Below, piece by piece: positions 8,849 to 18,076 of a stretch of DNA of 64,000 nucleotides. Origin of the DNA: Variovorax sp. PAMC26660 (lineage in GTDB: Bacteria > Pseudomonadota > Gammaproteobacteria > Burkholderiales > Burkholderiaceae_C); contig NZ_CP060295.1 of NCBI RefSeq assembly GCF_014302995.1, positions 5,137,501-5,201,500 on the forward strand. Reading direction: 5' to 3'. The stretch's first letter is position 1; each line of letters begins with the position of its first letter. The notes below the pieces were generated by a model that saw only the letters and a program-made list of their open reading frames with translations, was not told where the DNA came from and ran no database searches. The translations under genes and the position numbers were made by a program.

Positions 8849-10639
8849 ATGAGCTACACCGCCCCCCTCAAGGACATGCTGTTCGACATCGAACACCTGG
8901 CCAACATCGGCGAGATCGCCAAGCTGCCCGGCTTTGAAGACGCCGGCCTTGAAACTGCGCAGGCTGTTCTTGAAGAGTGCGCGCGCTTCAACCAGGACGT
9001 GGTGGCGCCGCTGAACATCCCGGGCGACCGCAATCCCTCGTCGTTCAAGGACGGCGCGGTCACCACCACGCCCGGCTTCAAGGAAGCCTTCGCGCAGTAC
9101 GTGTCGGGCGGCTGGCAAGGCCTGCAGCATCCGACCGACTTCGGTGGCCAGGGCCTGCCCAAGACCATTGGCGCAGCCTGCGGCGAAATGCTCAACTCGG
9201 CCAACATGAGCTTCGCGCTATGCCCGCTGTTGAGCGACGGCGCCATCGAGGCGCTGCTCACCGCCGGCTCCGACGAGCTCAAGGCCGTGTACCTCGAAAA
9301 GCTCGTGAGCGGCCAGTGGACCGGCACGATGAACCTCACCGAGCCGCAGGCCGGCAGCGATTTGGCCATGGTGCGCAGCCGTGCCGAGCCGCAGCCTGAT
9401 GGCACCTACAAGGTGTTCGGTACCAAGATCTTCATCACCTACGGTGAGCACGACATGGCCGAGAACATCGTGCACCTCGTGCTGGCCCGCGTGACCGGCG
9501 CGCCCGAAGGCGTGAAGGGCATCAGCCTGTTCGTGGTGCCGAAGTTCATGGTCGGCAAAGATGGTTCGCTGGGCGAGCGCAACGACGTGCACTGCGTGAG
9601 CATCGAGCACAAGATGGGCATCAAGGCCTCGCCGACCGCCGTGCTGCAGTACGGCGACAACGGCGGCGCCATCGGCTACCTCGTGGGCCAGGAAAACCGC
9701 GGCCTCGAGTACATGTTCATCATGATGAACTCGGCCCGCTACGCCGTGGGCATGCAGGGCATCGCAATTGCTGAGCGTTCTTACCAGCACGCCGTGGCCT
9801 ACGCCAAGGACCGTGTGCAGAGCCGTCCGGTCGATGGCTCCATCAACGCCAGCGCGCCGATCATTCATCACCCCGACGTCAAGCGCATGCTGATGACGAT
9901 GCGCGCCTACACCGAAGGCTGTCGCGCGATGGCCTCGGTGGCCGCCGCTGCCTACGACGCCGCGCACCACCATCCCGATGCCGACGCGCGCAAGCAGAAC
10001 CAGGCCTTCTACGAATTCATGGTGCCTTTGGTCAAGGGCTACAGCACCGAGATGAGCCTCGAAGTGACCTCGCTCGGCGTGCAGGTGCACGGCGGCATGG
10101 GCTTCATCGAAGAGACAGGCGCGGCGCAGTATTACCGCGACGCCAAGATCCTCACGATCTACGAAGGCACCACCGCGATCCAGGCGAACGACCTCGTGGG
10201 CCGCAAGACCGCGCGTGACGGCGGGCAGACCGCGAAGGCCATTGCCGCGCAGATCGAGAAGACCGAAGCCGAACTGGCAAAGAGCGACCACCCGGCGGCT
10301 GCTGCGGTGCTCAAGCGCCTGACGGCCGCGCGCCTGGCTTTCATCGGCGTGGTCGATTTCGTCGCAGGCCAGACCAAGGCCTCGCCGAACGCCGTGTTCT
10401 CGGGCAGCGTGCCGTACCTGATGCTCGCGGGCAATCTCGTGGCCGGCTGGCAGTTGGCGCGCTCGCTGATCATTGCGCAGGACCTGGCTTCGCGCAGCTT
10501 CGACACCGACTTCATGCTGGCCAAGATCGCCACGGCGCGTTTCTATGCCGAGCACATCCTGAACAAGGTGCCGGGCATTCGCGACAGCATCGTCGACGGC
10601 GCCGAGAGCGTCACGGCCCTGGCGCTCGACGCGTTCTGA
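8849..10639 (+). CDS. Acyl-CoA dehydrogenase with extended C-terminal domain (DmdC-like)
   Basis: A 596-residue FAD enzyme that oxidises an acyl-CoA to the 2-enoyl-CoA and passes electrons to ETF. The length and the extra C-terminal domain match the subfamily that includes 3-methylmercaptopropionyl-CoA dehydrogenase (DmdC) rather than the roughly 380-residue short-chain enzymes. Seen in sequence: NLTEPQAGSDLAMVRSRA, KIFITYGEHDMAENIVHLVLARV, and the catalytic base region ILTIYEGTTAIQANDL, with Glu at about residue 439. Placement behind etfBA fits a functional link. The actual acyl substrate is unknown. Confidence 0.9.
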   Translation: MSYTAPLKDMLFDIEHLANIGEIAKLPGFEDAGLETAQAVLEECARFNQDVVAPLNIPGDRNPSSFKDGAVTTTPGFKEAFAQYVSGGWQGLQHPTDFGGQGLPKTIGAACGEMLNSANMSFALCPLLSDGAIEALLTAGSDELKAVYLEKLVSGQWTGTMNLTEPQAGSDLAMVRSRAEPQPDGTYKVFGTKIFITYGEHDMAENIVHLVLARVTGAPEGVKGISLFVVPKFMVGKDGSLGERNDVHCVSIEHKMGIKASPTAVLQYGDNGGAIGYLVGQENRGLEYMFIMMNSARYAVGMQGIAIAERSYQHAVAYAKDRVQSRPVDGSINASAPIIHHPDVKRMLMTMRAYTEGCRAMASVAAAAYDAAHHHPDADARKQNQAFYEFMVPLVKGYSTEMSLEVTSLGVQVHGGMGFIEETGAAQYYRDAKILTIYEGTTAIQANDLVGRKTARDGGQTAKAIAAQIEKTEAELAKSDHPAAAAVLKRLTAARLAFIGVVDFVAGQTKASPNAVFSGSVPYLMLAGNLVAGWQLARSLIIAQDLASRSFDTDFMLAKIATARFYAEHILNKVPGIRDSIVDGAESVTALALDAF

Positions 10640-10726
10640 AGTTCCGGGTCATGGCCCTGTCGCCCATCTGACGGGCGGCAGAGGCCTTGCTCTCTTATAA
10701 AACCGAAACCCATTTCCGGAGACAAC

Positions 10727-11689
10727 ATGTCCAAGCTGCCCCCCGTCCTCGCGAACCTGCCACTGCCCATCATCGGCTCGCCGCTGTTCATCATCAGCAA
10801 CCCCAAGCTCGTGATTGCGCAATGCAAGGCGGGCGTGGTCGGCTCGATGCCGGCGCTCAATGCGCGCCCTGCGGCGCAGCTCGAAGAGTGGCTGATCGAG
10901 ATCACCGAAGAACTCGCGGCCTACAACAAGGCCAACCCGGACAAGCCCGCCGCGCCGTTCGCCATCAACCAGATCGTGCACAAGAGCAATGACCGGCTCG
11001 ATCACGACATGGAGATGGTCGTGAAGTACAAGGTGCCGATCGTCATCACCTCGCTGGGCGCGCGCACCGACGTGAACGACGCGGTGCACAGCTACGGCGG
11101 CGTGACGCTGCACGACATCATCAACAACAAGTTCGCGCAGAAGGCGATCGAGAAGGGCGCCGACGGCATCATCGCCGTCGCAGCCGGTGCCGGCGGCCAC
11201 GCGGGCGTGAAGAGTCCGTTTGCACTGATACAGGAAATCCGCCAGTGGTTCGACGGCCCGATCGCGCTGTCGGGCTCCATCGCCACCGGCGGCGCGGTGC
11301 TCGCGGCGCAGGCCATGGGCGCCGACTTTGCCTACATCGGCACCGCCTTCATCGCGACCGAGGAAGCGCGTGCGAGCGACGACTACAAGCAAGCCATCGT
11401 CGACGGCAATTCGGACGACATCGTCTACTCGAATCTCTTCACCGGCGTGCATGGCAACTACCTTGCGCCCAGCATCGTCGCGGCCGGCATGGACCCGGCC
11501 AACCTGCCGGATGGCGACGTCAAGACCATGAACTTCGGCGGCGGCGAAGGCAGCAAGGCCAAGGCCTGGAAAGACATCTGGGGCTCGGGCCAGGGCATCG
11601 GCGCCGTGACCGAAGTGGCCAGCGCCGCAGCCTTCATCGAGAAGCTCAAGCGCGAATACCAGGAAGCAAGGCAACGGCTGGCGCTGTGA
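10727..11689 (+). CDS. Nitronate monooxygenase / 2-nitropropane dioxygenase family flavoprotein
   Basis: A 320-residue FMN TIM-barrel protein. Family features are PLPIIGSPLFIISNPKLV at the N-terminus, AGAGGHAG (near residue 152), ALSGSIATGGAVLAAQAMGADFAYIGTAFIATEEARAS, and a C-terminal GQGIGAVTE segment. Family members oxidise alkyl nitronates such as propionate-3-nitronate; others reduce enoyl groups, so the substrate remains open. A GTG 3 bp inside its end begins the membrane acyltransferase. An imperfect 8-bp stem-loop at 10655-10678 and a TATAAA at about 10697 lie in the leader. Confidence 0.88.
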   Translation: MSKLPPVLANLPLPIIGSPLFIISNPKLVIAQCKAGVVGSMPALNARPAAQLEEWLIEITEELAAYNKANPDKPAAPFAINQIVHKSNDRLDHDMEMVVKYKVPIVITSLGARTDVNDAVHSYGGVTLHDIINNKFAQKAIEKGADGIIAVAAGAGGHAGVKSPFALIQEIRQWFDGPIALSGSIATGGAVLAAQAMGADFAYIGTAFIATEEARASDDYKQAIVDGNSDDIVYSNLFTGVHGNYLAPSIVAAGMDPANLPDGDVKTMNFGGGEGSKAKAWKDIWGSGQGIGAVTEVASAAAFIEKLKREYQEARQRLAL

Positions 11690-12861
11690 CCACCCTTGCG
11701 GGCGACCTGCTGCCCGCCAGCAGGTCGGCGTCTTCATCTTCGCTAGGGCGCATGCCGCTGCTTGACGCGGCAAAGGGCATCGCTTGCGCGGTGATCGTGG
11801 GCCATCATCTTTCGCGCTACGGCCCGATGCCGGCTGGCGCGTACGCACTCGCGCCTGACTTCTTCGCCTGGCTGGCGAACGAGGGGCGATTGGCGGTGCA
11901 GGTGTTCCTGGTCATTGCCGGTTTTCTCGCGGCATCCAGCCTGGCGCCGGACGGCCTGCTGCGCGGCGACCGTCCTGTAGCGCGCATCCTGCAGCGCTAT
12001 GGTCGGCTGGTGATGCCGTATCTGGCGGCGCTCACGGTGTGCGTGCTGGTCGCGGCGCTGGTGCGGCCGTGGCTCGACGAAGAAGTGGTGCCCGCGTCAC
12101 CGACCCTGGGGCAATTGATCGCACATGGGCTGCTGCTGCAGGACTTGCTGGGCTACGAGTCGCTGTCGACCGGTGTCTGGTACGTGGCCATCGACTTTCA
12201 GCTCTTTGCGCTGGCGCTGACGTTGGTCGGCTTGCCCGCGATGCTGCAGCGTTCCGGTTCGGTGGCGATGAATGCGCGGGCGCGCTGGCTGCCCGTGGCG
12301 CTGGTGCTGGGGTTGGCCGTGGCTTCGCTCGCGCTTTTCAATCGCAACGCGGGGCTGGACGACACCGCTTTCTATTTCTTCGGCACCTATGGCCTGGGCA
12401 TGCTGGTGTTCTGGATCGGGCGCGCAACGCGCTTCAGCACCTGGCAGAGCGCGATCGCGTTGCTGGCGCTGGTGGGGGCGGGCGCGCTGGCCATCGACTG
12501 GCGCAGCCGCATTGCCATCGCGCTGGTGACCGCGTTGCTCATCGCCATCGCGCAGCGCAGGCACTGGCTCTCGCCGGCGCACTGGCCGGCGGCGGCGGTG
12601 CCGCTGCAGCGGCTGGGGCGGATGTCCTATTCGCTGTTCCTGATTCACTTTCCGGTGCTGCTCGCGATGAATGCGCTGGTCGCGAACGCCGGGCCGCACG
12701 GCGCGTGGGTCGACGCGATCGGGCTGGTGGTGACCTTCGGCCTCTCGGTCGTGGCCGCGGCGCTGCTGCATCGCTGGGTGGAAGTGCGGCCAGCATCCTG
12801 GCGTGCGGTCTTCACGCTGTTCGCCGCGCTGCTGGTCAGCGGAATAGTCGTTTCTCATTAA
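11686..12861 (+). CDS. Acyltransferase-3 family membrane protein
   Basis: An integral membrane protein with about ten hydrophobic helices of the acyltransferase 3 (NodX/OafA-like) family, which transfers acyl groups to extracytoplasmic glycans or lipids. The N-terminal signature LLDAAKGIACAVIVGHHLSRYG contains the His pair typical of the family, and WYVAIDFQLFALAL and SLFLIHFPVLLAMNALVA are characteristic. Starting at the GTG (11686) that overlaps the preceding stop gives 391 residues. The ATG at 11752 gives 369 and is equally plausible. The acceptor is unknown, and no glycan cluster is nearby. Confidence 0.82.
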   Translation: MTTLAGDLLPASRSASSSSLGRMPLLDAAKGIACAVIVGHHLSRYGPMPAGAYALAPDFFAWLANEGRLAVQVFLVIAGFLAASSLAPDGLLRGDRPVARILQRYGRLVMPYLAALTVCVLVAALVRPWLDEEVVPASPTLGQLIAHGLLLQDLLGYESLSTGVWYVAIDFQLFALALTLVGLPAMLQRSGSVAMNARARWLPVALVLGLAVASLALFNRNAGLDDTAFYFFGTYGLGMLVFWIGRATRFSTWQSAIALLALVGAGALAIDWRSRIAIALVTALLIAIAQRRHWLSPAHWPAAAVPLQRLGRMSYSLFLIHFPVLLAMNALVANAGPHGAWVDAIGLVVTFGLSVVAAALLHRWVEVRPASWRAVFTLFAALLVSGIVVSH

Positions 12862-12944
12862 CGAGCCCGGCGCCCGTGTAGGCGCCTTGGCCGAATCTTC
12901 CTGAACGGGTTGCGCTGGCGCCCCGGAGCGTGCAGGCTCCGGGC

Positions 12945-12973
12945 TCGTCAGTCGCCTCCGTCTTCGGTATGAT
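12945..12973 (+). promoter_or_regulatory. Candidate promoter of cydDCABX
   Basis: A TCGTCA hexamer at 12945-12950 and a TATGAT at 12968-12973 are separated by 17 bp. This predicts a start site near 12980, directly before the palindrome at 12982-12999. Just upstream, 12922-12943 forms a perfect 8-bp stem-loop with no T-tract, overlapping the -35 region. GGCGCC-6-GGCGCC at 12869-12886 may be a weak terminator of the acyltransferase gene. Confidence 0.5.
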
Positions 12974-12981
12974 TGTGGAAA

Positions 12982-12999
12982 TTTCAGTAAATACTGAAA
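12982..12999. promoter_or_regulatory. Perfect palindromic operator upstream of cydD
   Basis: TTTCAGTAAATACTGAAA is a perfect 8-bp inverted repeat with a 2-bp spacer, standing between the predicted transcription start and the cydD ATG at 13017. A protein bound here would block initiation or early elongation. A 14/18 match stands before the GbsR/MarR-type gene at 20349-20366, which makes that regulator the best candidate ligand. It does not match the FNR consensus TTGAT-N4-ATCAA. Confidence 0.68.
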
Positions 13000-13016
13000 A
13001 TACACGAAACCAAGGA

Positions 13017-14711
13017 ATGACCAAGCACTCGCCACCACGATCGCCGCTGCGGGCCGTTGCGTCGCCTGACATCGGCAGCGTGGTGCAAGGCGCCGCCGCG
13101 CTCTTGTGGCTGCCGCAGGCGGCCTTGCTGGCGATGGCGGTTCAGGGGCTTGCGTCGGGGCGGGGCATGGCGGCCGTGCTGTGGCCGGCCGGCGCGATCC
13201 TGGTGCTGGGGCTGCTGCGCGCAGGCTGCGAGGCCTGGGGCGCACGCCGGACCTTCGGCCGCGCCAGAGCGCAGCTCTCGGCCTTGCGCGCGCAAACGGT
13301 TGCCGCATTGGCCGCTGGCTCGCCAATGGACCGCGGCCGTGCGCCTTCAGGACAGGCGGCCAGCGTGCTTGCCGAGCAGGGCGAAGCACTGGTGCCGTAT
13401 CTGGTGCGCTACCAGCCTGCGCGTTGGCGCGTGATGGTTGTGCCCATCTTCATCCTTTGCGCTGTGGTGAGCCTTTCGTGGGTGGCCGCGCTGGTGCTGC
13501 TGTTCGCTGCACCGCTCATCCCCATCTTCATGGCCATCGTCGGCTGGCGCGCCAAGGCCGCCAGCGAGGCGCAGATGGTCGAGATGGGCGGCATGAACGC
13601 GTTCCTGCTCGATCGCCTTCGCGGCCTGGCCACATTGCGCGCGCTCGACGCGGTGGATGCCACGGCGCAGCGCCTGGGCGACGCCGCGCAGTCGTTGCGC
13701 AGGCGGACGATGGCTGTGCTGCGCATCGCGTTCCTCTCTTCGGCCGTGCTGGAGTTGTTCTCGGCATTGGGCGTCGCGATGGTGGCGGCGTACGTCGGCT
13801 TCTATCTGCTGGGATCACTCAGTTTCGGAGCCTGGGGCCGGCAACTGAGCCTGGGCGAGGGACTGTTCATCCTGCTGCTTGCGCCGGCCTTCTTCGAGCC
13901 GCTGCGCGAACTCTCGGCCGTCTGGCACGACCGGGCGGCGGGAGAAGCCGCCTTGCAGGCGCTCGACCAATTGCAGCGCAATGAGCTGCCGTTGCCCGGC
14001 GCGAATGCCTCGGTGACACGCGCCGCGACGGGCGTGGCAAGTTCGGGCTCCGCGCCCGCCATCACCGTCCACGGCCTGCATTTCTCCTGGCCGGGCGAGT
14101 CGCAGGAAGTCTTCGACGGCTACGAACTTCGCATTGCGCCCGGCGAGCACATCGCGCTGACGGGCCCCAGCGGGTCGGGCAAGACGGCCTTGCTGTCGCT
14201 GATCGCAGGACTGGTGCCCGCAGCCAGCGGCGACATATCGATCGGCGGCGTGACGCTCACCGACCACACGGTGGCCGCATTGCGCCAGCGTATGGCGTGG
14301 ATGGGCCAGGCGCCCCACGTGTTCGCCGGCTCGGTCGAAACCAATGTGGTCTTGGGACGCACAGGCATCGACACCCAGCAAGTCGCAGCAGCCATGCGCT
14401 TCGCTTCGCTCGAAGACGTGGCGCAGGCGCGCCCCGGCGTGACGCTGGGCGAGGGCGGCAACGGCCTGTCGGGCGGCGAGGCCGTGCGGCTCGCGTTGGC
14501 GCGCATCGCGGTGCATCTGCATGCCGACCTGCTGCTGATCGACGAGCCCACGGCGCATCTCGACACCGACACAGCCGAACGCGTGGCCGATGCGTTGATG
14601 GCCCTGGCAAGAGGCAAGACCCTCGTCGTCGCGACGCACGACCCGGTGCTCGCAGCGCGCATGGACCGCGTGGTGAACCTCGGCGCCGACACGATGGAGA
14701 AGGCCGCATGA
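13017..14711 (+). CDS. cydD: Cytochrome bd biogenesis ABC exporter, CydD subunit
   Basis: A 564-residue ABC half-transporter, the CydD part of the CydDC heterodimer in the inner membrane that is needed for cytochrome bd assembly and exports reduced thiols. An N-terminal six-helix domain is followed by an ATPase domain with Walker A GPSGSGKT (about residue 383), signature LSGGEAVRLALARI (about 483) and Walker B LLLIDEPTAHLD (about 505). The ATG at 13017 gives the usual start; an in-frame ATG at 12969 would place the operator inside the coding region and is less likely. Its stop overlaps the cydC start (ATGA). The gene order cydD-cydC-cydA-cydB-cydX places assembly factors first. Confidence 0.92.
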   Translation: MTKHSPPRSPLRAVASPDIGSVVQGAAALLWLPQAALLAMAVQGLASGRGMAAVLWPAGAILVLGLLRAGCEAWGARRTFGRARAQLSALRAQTVAALAAGSPMDRGRAPSGQAASVLAEQGEALVPYLVRYQPARWRVMVVPIFILCAVVSLSWVAALVLLFAAPLIPIFMAIVGWRAKAASEAQMVEMGGMNAFLLDRLRGLATLRALDAVDATAQRLGDAAQSLRRRTMAVLRIAFLSSAVLELFSALGVAMVAAYVGFYLLGSLSFGAWGRQLSLGEGLFILLLAPAFFEPLRELSAVWHDRAAGEAALQALDQLQRNELPLPGANASVTRAATGVASSGSAPAITVHGLHFSWPGESQEVFDGYELRIAPGEHIALTGPSGSGKTALLSLIAGLVPAASGDISIGGVTLTDHTVAALRQRMAWMGQAPHVFAGSVETNVVLGRTGIDTQQVAAAMRFASLEDVAQARPGVTLGEGGNGLSGGEAVRLALARIAVHLHADLLLIDEPTAHLDTDTAERVADALMALARGKTLVVATHDPVLAARMDRVVNLGADTMEKAA

Positions 14712-16414
14712 GAAGCCAGTCTTCCACCCGCTGGCGCGATCTGCGTCTGGTGCTGCGTCCGTTCTTCGCCGCGCAGCCACGTGCGTTGCTGCTGGGCGGC
14801 CTGCTCGCGGCCGTCACAGTGCTTGCGGGCATGGCGCTGCTGGGCCTCTCCGGCTGGTTCATCACCGCGACCGCATTGGCGGGCCTGCACGTTGCCACGG
14901 CCTTCACTTTCGATGTGTTCATGCCATCGGCGGGCATCCGCCTGCTGGCGCTGGGCCGCACGGCATCGCGTTACGGCGAGCGGCTGGTGACCCATGACGC
15001 GACCTTCTCGGTGCTCGCCTCGCTGCGCGTGCGCCTGTTCCGTGGCTGGGCCAAGGCCGAGGCGGCACGCGAACTGCTGATGCGCCCGGCGCGGCTGCTG
15101 TTTCGCCTGACATCCGACATCGACGCGCTCGAATCGCTCTACCTGCGCCTGCTCGTGCCCGCAGCGGCTGCGCTGGGTGCCGCGCTGCTCGCGGGCGTCG
15201 TGCTCGGCTTCATGCATGTGGGCATGGGGCTGGCGCTCGGGCTCTGGCTGGTGATCGTCGGTTGGGGCATGGCGGTCTTCATTGCAAGGCGTGCGCGGCG
15301 GCCGGCTGTGCAGCGTGCGCATGCCATCGAGGCATTGCGTGCGCGCGCCGTCGATCTGGTTGCCGGACAAACCGACCTTGTGATGGCGGGCCGCATCGAT
15401 GCGCAGCGCGACGCACTGATGAACGCCGACATGCATCTTGCCAAGGCCGACCTGGCCTTGAATCGCCTGGAAGCCGCAGCCGGTTTTGCCTACGGCAGTG
15501 CGAGCACCTTGACCCTGGTGGGCGTCTTGCTGGCCGTGGGGGCGCTGGTGAACGAGGGCCTGATCGGCGCGCCTGCCGCAGCGCTGGCCCTGCTGATCGC
15601 GCTCACCGCCACCGAACCCTTCGCCGCCTTGCGCCGTGGTGCGCTCGACGCGGGCCGCACGTGGCTGGCCGTTCGCCGTCTGGCGCCGCGCATGGCTGCG
15701 GAAGACGGCGAAGAAGCGGTACCAGCCGAAGGCGATCCGCAAGTTGCACTGTGCTTGATCGACATCAGCATCGCACACCCCGGCAGCCACACCCAGGTCT
15801 TGAGCAAGGTCTCGCTGATCCTCCGTGCCGGCGAGCGCGTGGCGTTGATCGGTGCCAGCGGCACCGGCAAGTCCACACTGCTCGCAGCCATCGCAGGAGA
15901 GATCACACCCCGGTCCGGCAGCGTGCACGCACAACCGTCGTGCCTGCTGACCCAGCGCACCGAACTCTTCCAGGACAGCCTGCGCGACAACCTGCGGCTT
16001 GCCGACCTCGGCGCCACGGACGAGCAGTTGTGGGCCGTGCTGCAAGCCGCCGGCCTCGACCGCGACGTGCGCGCACTCGCGACAGGCCTCGACACACGCC
16101 TGGGCGAAGGCGGCCTCGGCCTCTCAGGCGGCCAGTCGCGTCGGCTTGCACTCGCGCGACTGCTTCTGCGCCCAACACCACTGTGGCTGCTCGACGAACC
16201 CACCGAAGCACTCGATGCGCTCACTGCCCACGATGTGCTGCATCGCCTTGTCCAGCATGCCGGCCCGCGCACCTTGCTGATCGCCACGCACCTGCGCCGC
16301 GAAGCCGCGCTTGCCGACCGCCTCGTGTGTGTGGAACAAGGCCGCATCGTCGCCGAGCTGCAACGCGGCAGCGAGGCCTTCGACGCCGCATTGCGCAGCC
16401 TGCGCCCCGATTGA
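14708..16414 (+). CDS. cydC: Cytochrome bd biogenesis ABC exporter, CydC subunit
   Basis: A 568-residue ABC half-transporter partner of CydD. The membrane domain begins with LLGLSGWFITATALAG, a segment typical of CydC, and SAGIRLLALGRTASRYGERLVTHDA. The ATPase domain has Walker A GASGTGKSTLL (about residue 382), signature LSGGQSRRLALARLLL (about 472) and Walker B LWLLDEPTEALD (about 492). The ATG overlaps the cydD stop by 4 bp, so equal expression of both halves is expected. A 45-bp gap precedes cydA. Confidence 0.93.
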   Translation: MRSQSSTRWRDLRLVLRPFFAAQPRALLLGGLLAAVTVLAGMALLGLSGWFITATALAGLHVATAFTFDVFMPSAGIRLLALGRTASRYGERLVTHDATFSVLASLRVRLFRGWAKAEAARELLMRPARLLFRLTSDIDALESLYLRLLVPAAAALGAALLAGVVLGFMHVGMGLALGLWLVIVGWGMAVFIARRARRPAVQRAHAIEALRARAVDLVAGQTDLVMAGRIDAQRDALMNADMHLAKADLALNRLEAAAGFAYGSASTLTLVGVLLAVGALVNEGLIGAPAAALALLIALTATEPFAALRRGALDAGRTWLAVRRLAPRMAAEDGEEAVPAEGDPQVALCLIDISIAHPGSHTQVLSKVSLILRAGERVALIGASGTGKSTLLAAIAGEITPRSGSVHAQPSCLLTQRTELFQDSLRDNLRLADLGATDEQLWAVLQAAGLDRDVRALATGLDTRLGEGGLGLSGGQSRRLALARLLLRPTPLWLLDEPTEALDALTAHDVLHRLVQHAGPRTLLIATHLRREAALADRLVCVEQGRIVAELQRGSEAFDAALRSLRPD

Positions 16415-16459
16415 ATCCGGATCAGAAAAGCAGAACAGGGAACATAAAAGGAAAAACCC

Positions 16460-18076
16460 ATGGACCTCGACATCGTTGCGCTATCGCGCCTGCAGTTCGC
16501 CGTCACGGCGCTGTATCACTTCCTGTTCGTGCCGCTCACGCTCGGGCTTTCGATCATCCTGGCGATCATGGAGACGGTCTATGTGATGACCGGCCGCGTG
16601 ATCTGGCGCGACATGACGAAATTCTGGGGTGTGCTCTTCGGCATCAACTTCGCGATGGGCGTCGCCACGGGCATCGTGATGGAGTTTCAGTTCGGCATGA
16701 ACTGGAGCTACTACAGCCACTACGTCGGCGACATCTTCGGTGCGCCGCTGGCCATCGAAGGGCTGATGGCTTTCTTCATGGAAGCGACCTTCGTGGGCCT
16801 GTTCTTCTTCGGCTGGGACAAGCTCTCCAAGGTGGGTCACCTGACGGCCACCTGGGCGGTGGCCATCGGCTCCAACTTCTCGGCGCTGTGGATTCTGATT
16901 GCCAACGGCTGGATGCAGAACCCTGTGGGCGCGGCCTTCAATCCGCAGACCATGCGCATGGAAGTGACCGACTTCGCCGCAGTGCTGACCAATCCGGTGG
17001 CGCAGGCCAAGTTCGTGCACACCGTGTCGGCCGGCTATGTGTGCGCAGCGGTGTTCGTGCTCGGCGTGTCGGCCTGGTATCTGCTCAAGGGCCGGCACAT
17101 CGCGCTGGCCAAGCGCTCGATGACCGTGGCCGCCTCGTTCGGCCTGGCGGCCGCGCTGTCGGTCGCCGTTCTCGGTGACGAAAGTGGCTACCTGTCGGGC
17201 GAACACCAGAAGATGAAGCTGGCCGCCATCGAAGCGATGTGGGAAACCCAACCCGCGCCCGCGGCCTTCACCGTCATCGGTTTTCCCGACCAGGAGGCGC
17301 GCGAGATGCACTATGCGATCCACATTCCCGCGGTGATGGGCCTGATCGGCACGCGCTCGCTCAACACCGTGATGCCCGGCATCGATGAACTCGTGAAGCG
17401 CGCCGAGGCGCGCATCCGCGAAGGGCTCAAGGCCTACGACGCGCTGCAGAAGATCCGCGAAGCCGGCGGTCCGAGCAAGGTGACGCAGGGCGTGCGTGGC
17501 GACTTCGAGGACAACGGCATCAACATGGGCTACGCGCTGCTGCTCAAGCGCTATGTCGATGACCCGCGCACCGCCACCGATGAGCAGATCAGCAAGGCTG
17601 CATGGGACACCGTGCCGCAGGTGGCGCCGCTGTTCTGGCTGTTCCGCGTGATGGTCGGTATCGGCATGCTGCTGATCTTGCTGACCGGCACTTTCTTCGT
17701 GCTCTCGGCGCGGCGCATGCTTGACCGCTACCGGTGGCTGCTCAAGGTTGCGGTGTTCGCAATCCCCCTGCCTTGGATTGCCATCGAGTCCGGCTGGCTG
17801 GTGGCGGAGTTCGGTCGCCAGCCCTGGGTGATCGAAGGCGTGCTGCCGACGGCGGTGGCGGTGTCGAACCTGGGTGTGAAGACGCTGCTGCTCACGCTTG
17901 CGGGCTTTATCGCGATCTACACCACGCTGCTCATCATCGAGATGAAGCTGATGCTCAAGGCCATCCGCAAGGGGCCTGAAGCCGAGCACTCGCCCGACGA
18001 GGGCGACGCACGCTCGCACGTTCCGCCGGCCCACGCCGCCATTGCTTCTTCGTCTTCTTCCGGGAGCGCCGCATGA
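16460..18076 (+). CDS. cydA: Cytochrome bd ubiquinol oxidase subunit I
   Basis: The 538-residue haem-bearing subunit of the terminal oxidase that reduces O2 with ubiquinol without pumping protons. Haem ligand positions can be matched: His20 (b595), His187 in AKFVHTVSAGYV (b558) and Met398 in FRVMVGIGMLL (b558). The quinol-binding Q-loop starts at LSGEHQKMKLAAIEAMWETQ and is of the long, E. coli-like type rather than the short CioA type. GRQPWVIEGVLPT is intact. The last 40 residues are a hydrophilic, serine-rich tail. The stop overlaps the cydB ATG. Confidence 0.97.
   Translation: MDLDIVALSRLQFAVTALYHFLFVPLTLGLSIILAIMETVYVMTGRVIWRDMTKFWGVLFGINFAMGVATGIVMEFQFGMNWSYYSHYVGDIFGAPLAIEGLMAFFMEATFVGLFFFGWDKLSKVGHLTATWAVAIGSNFSALWILIANGWMQNPVGAAFNPQTMRMEVTDFAAVLTNPVAQAKFVHTVSAGYVCAAVFVLGVSAWYLLKGRHIALAKRSMTVAASFGLAAALSVAVLGDESGYLSGEHQKMKLAAIEAMWETQPAPAAFTVIGFPDQEAREMHYAIHIPAVMGLIGTRSLNTVMPGIDELVKRAEARIREGLKAYDALQKIREAGGPSKVTQGVRGDFEDNGINMGYALLLKRYVDDPRTATDEQISKAAWDTVPQVAPLFWLFRVMVGIGMLLILLTGTFFVLSARRMLDRYRWLLKVAVFAIPLPWIAIESGWLVAEFGRQPWVIEGVLPTAVAVSNLGVKTLLLTLAGFIAIYTTLLIIEMKLMLKAIRKGPEAEHSPDEGDARSHVPPAHAAIASSSSSGSAA

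Noticed and set aside
10655..10678. Stem-loop between the acyl-CoA dehydrogenase and nitronate monooxygenase genes as a terminator
   Set aside because: Stem includes a G-T pair and lacks a T-run; too weak to call.
12922..12943. Perfect 8-bp stem-loop upstream of cydD considered as a terminator
   Set aside because: No T-tract follows, and it overlaps the candidate -35 region; kept only as a note with the promoter.
12982..12999. FNR-type box before cydD
   Set aside because: The half-sites TTTCAGTA/TACTGAAA do not fit TTGAT-N4-ATCAA, so FNR is not the best explanation.
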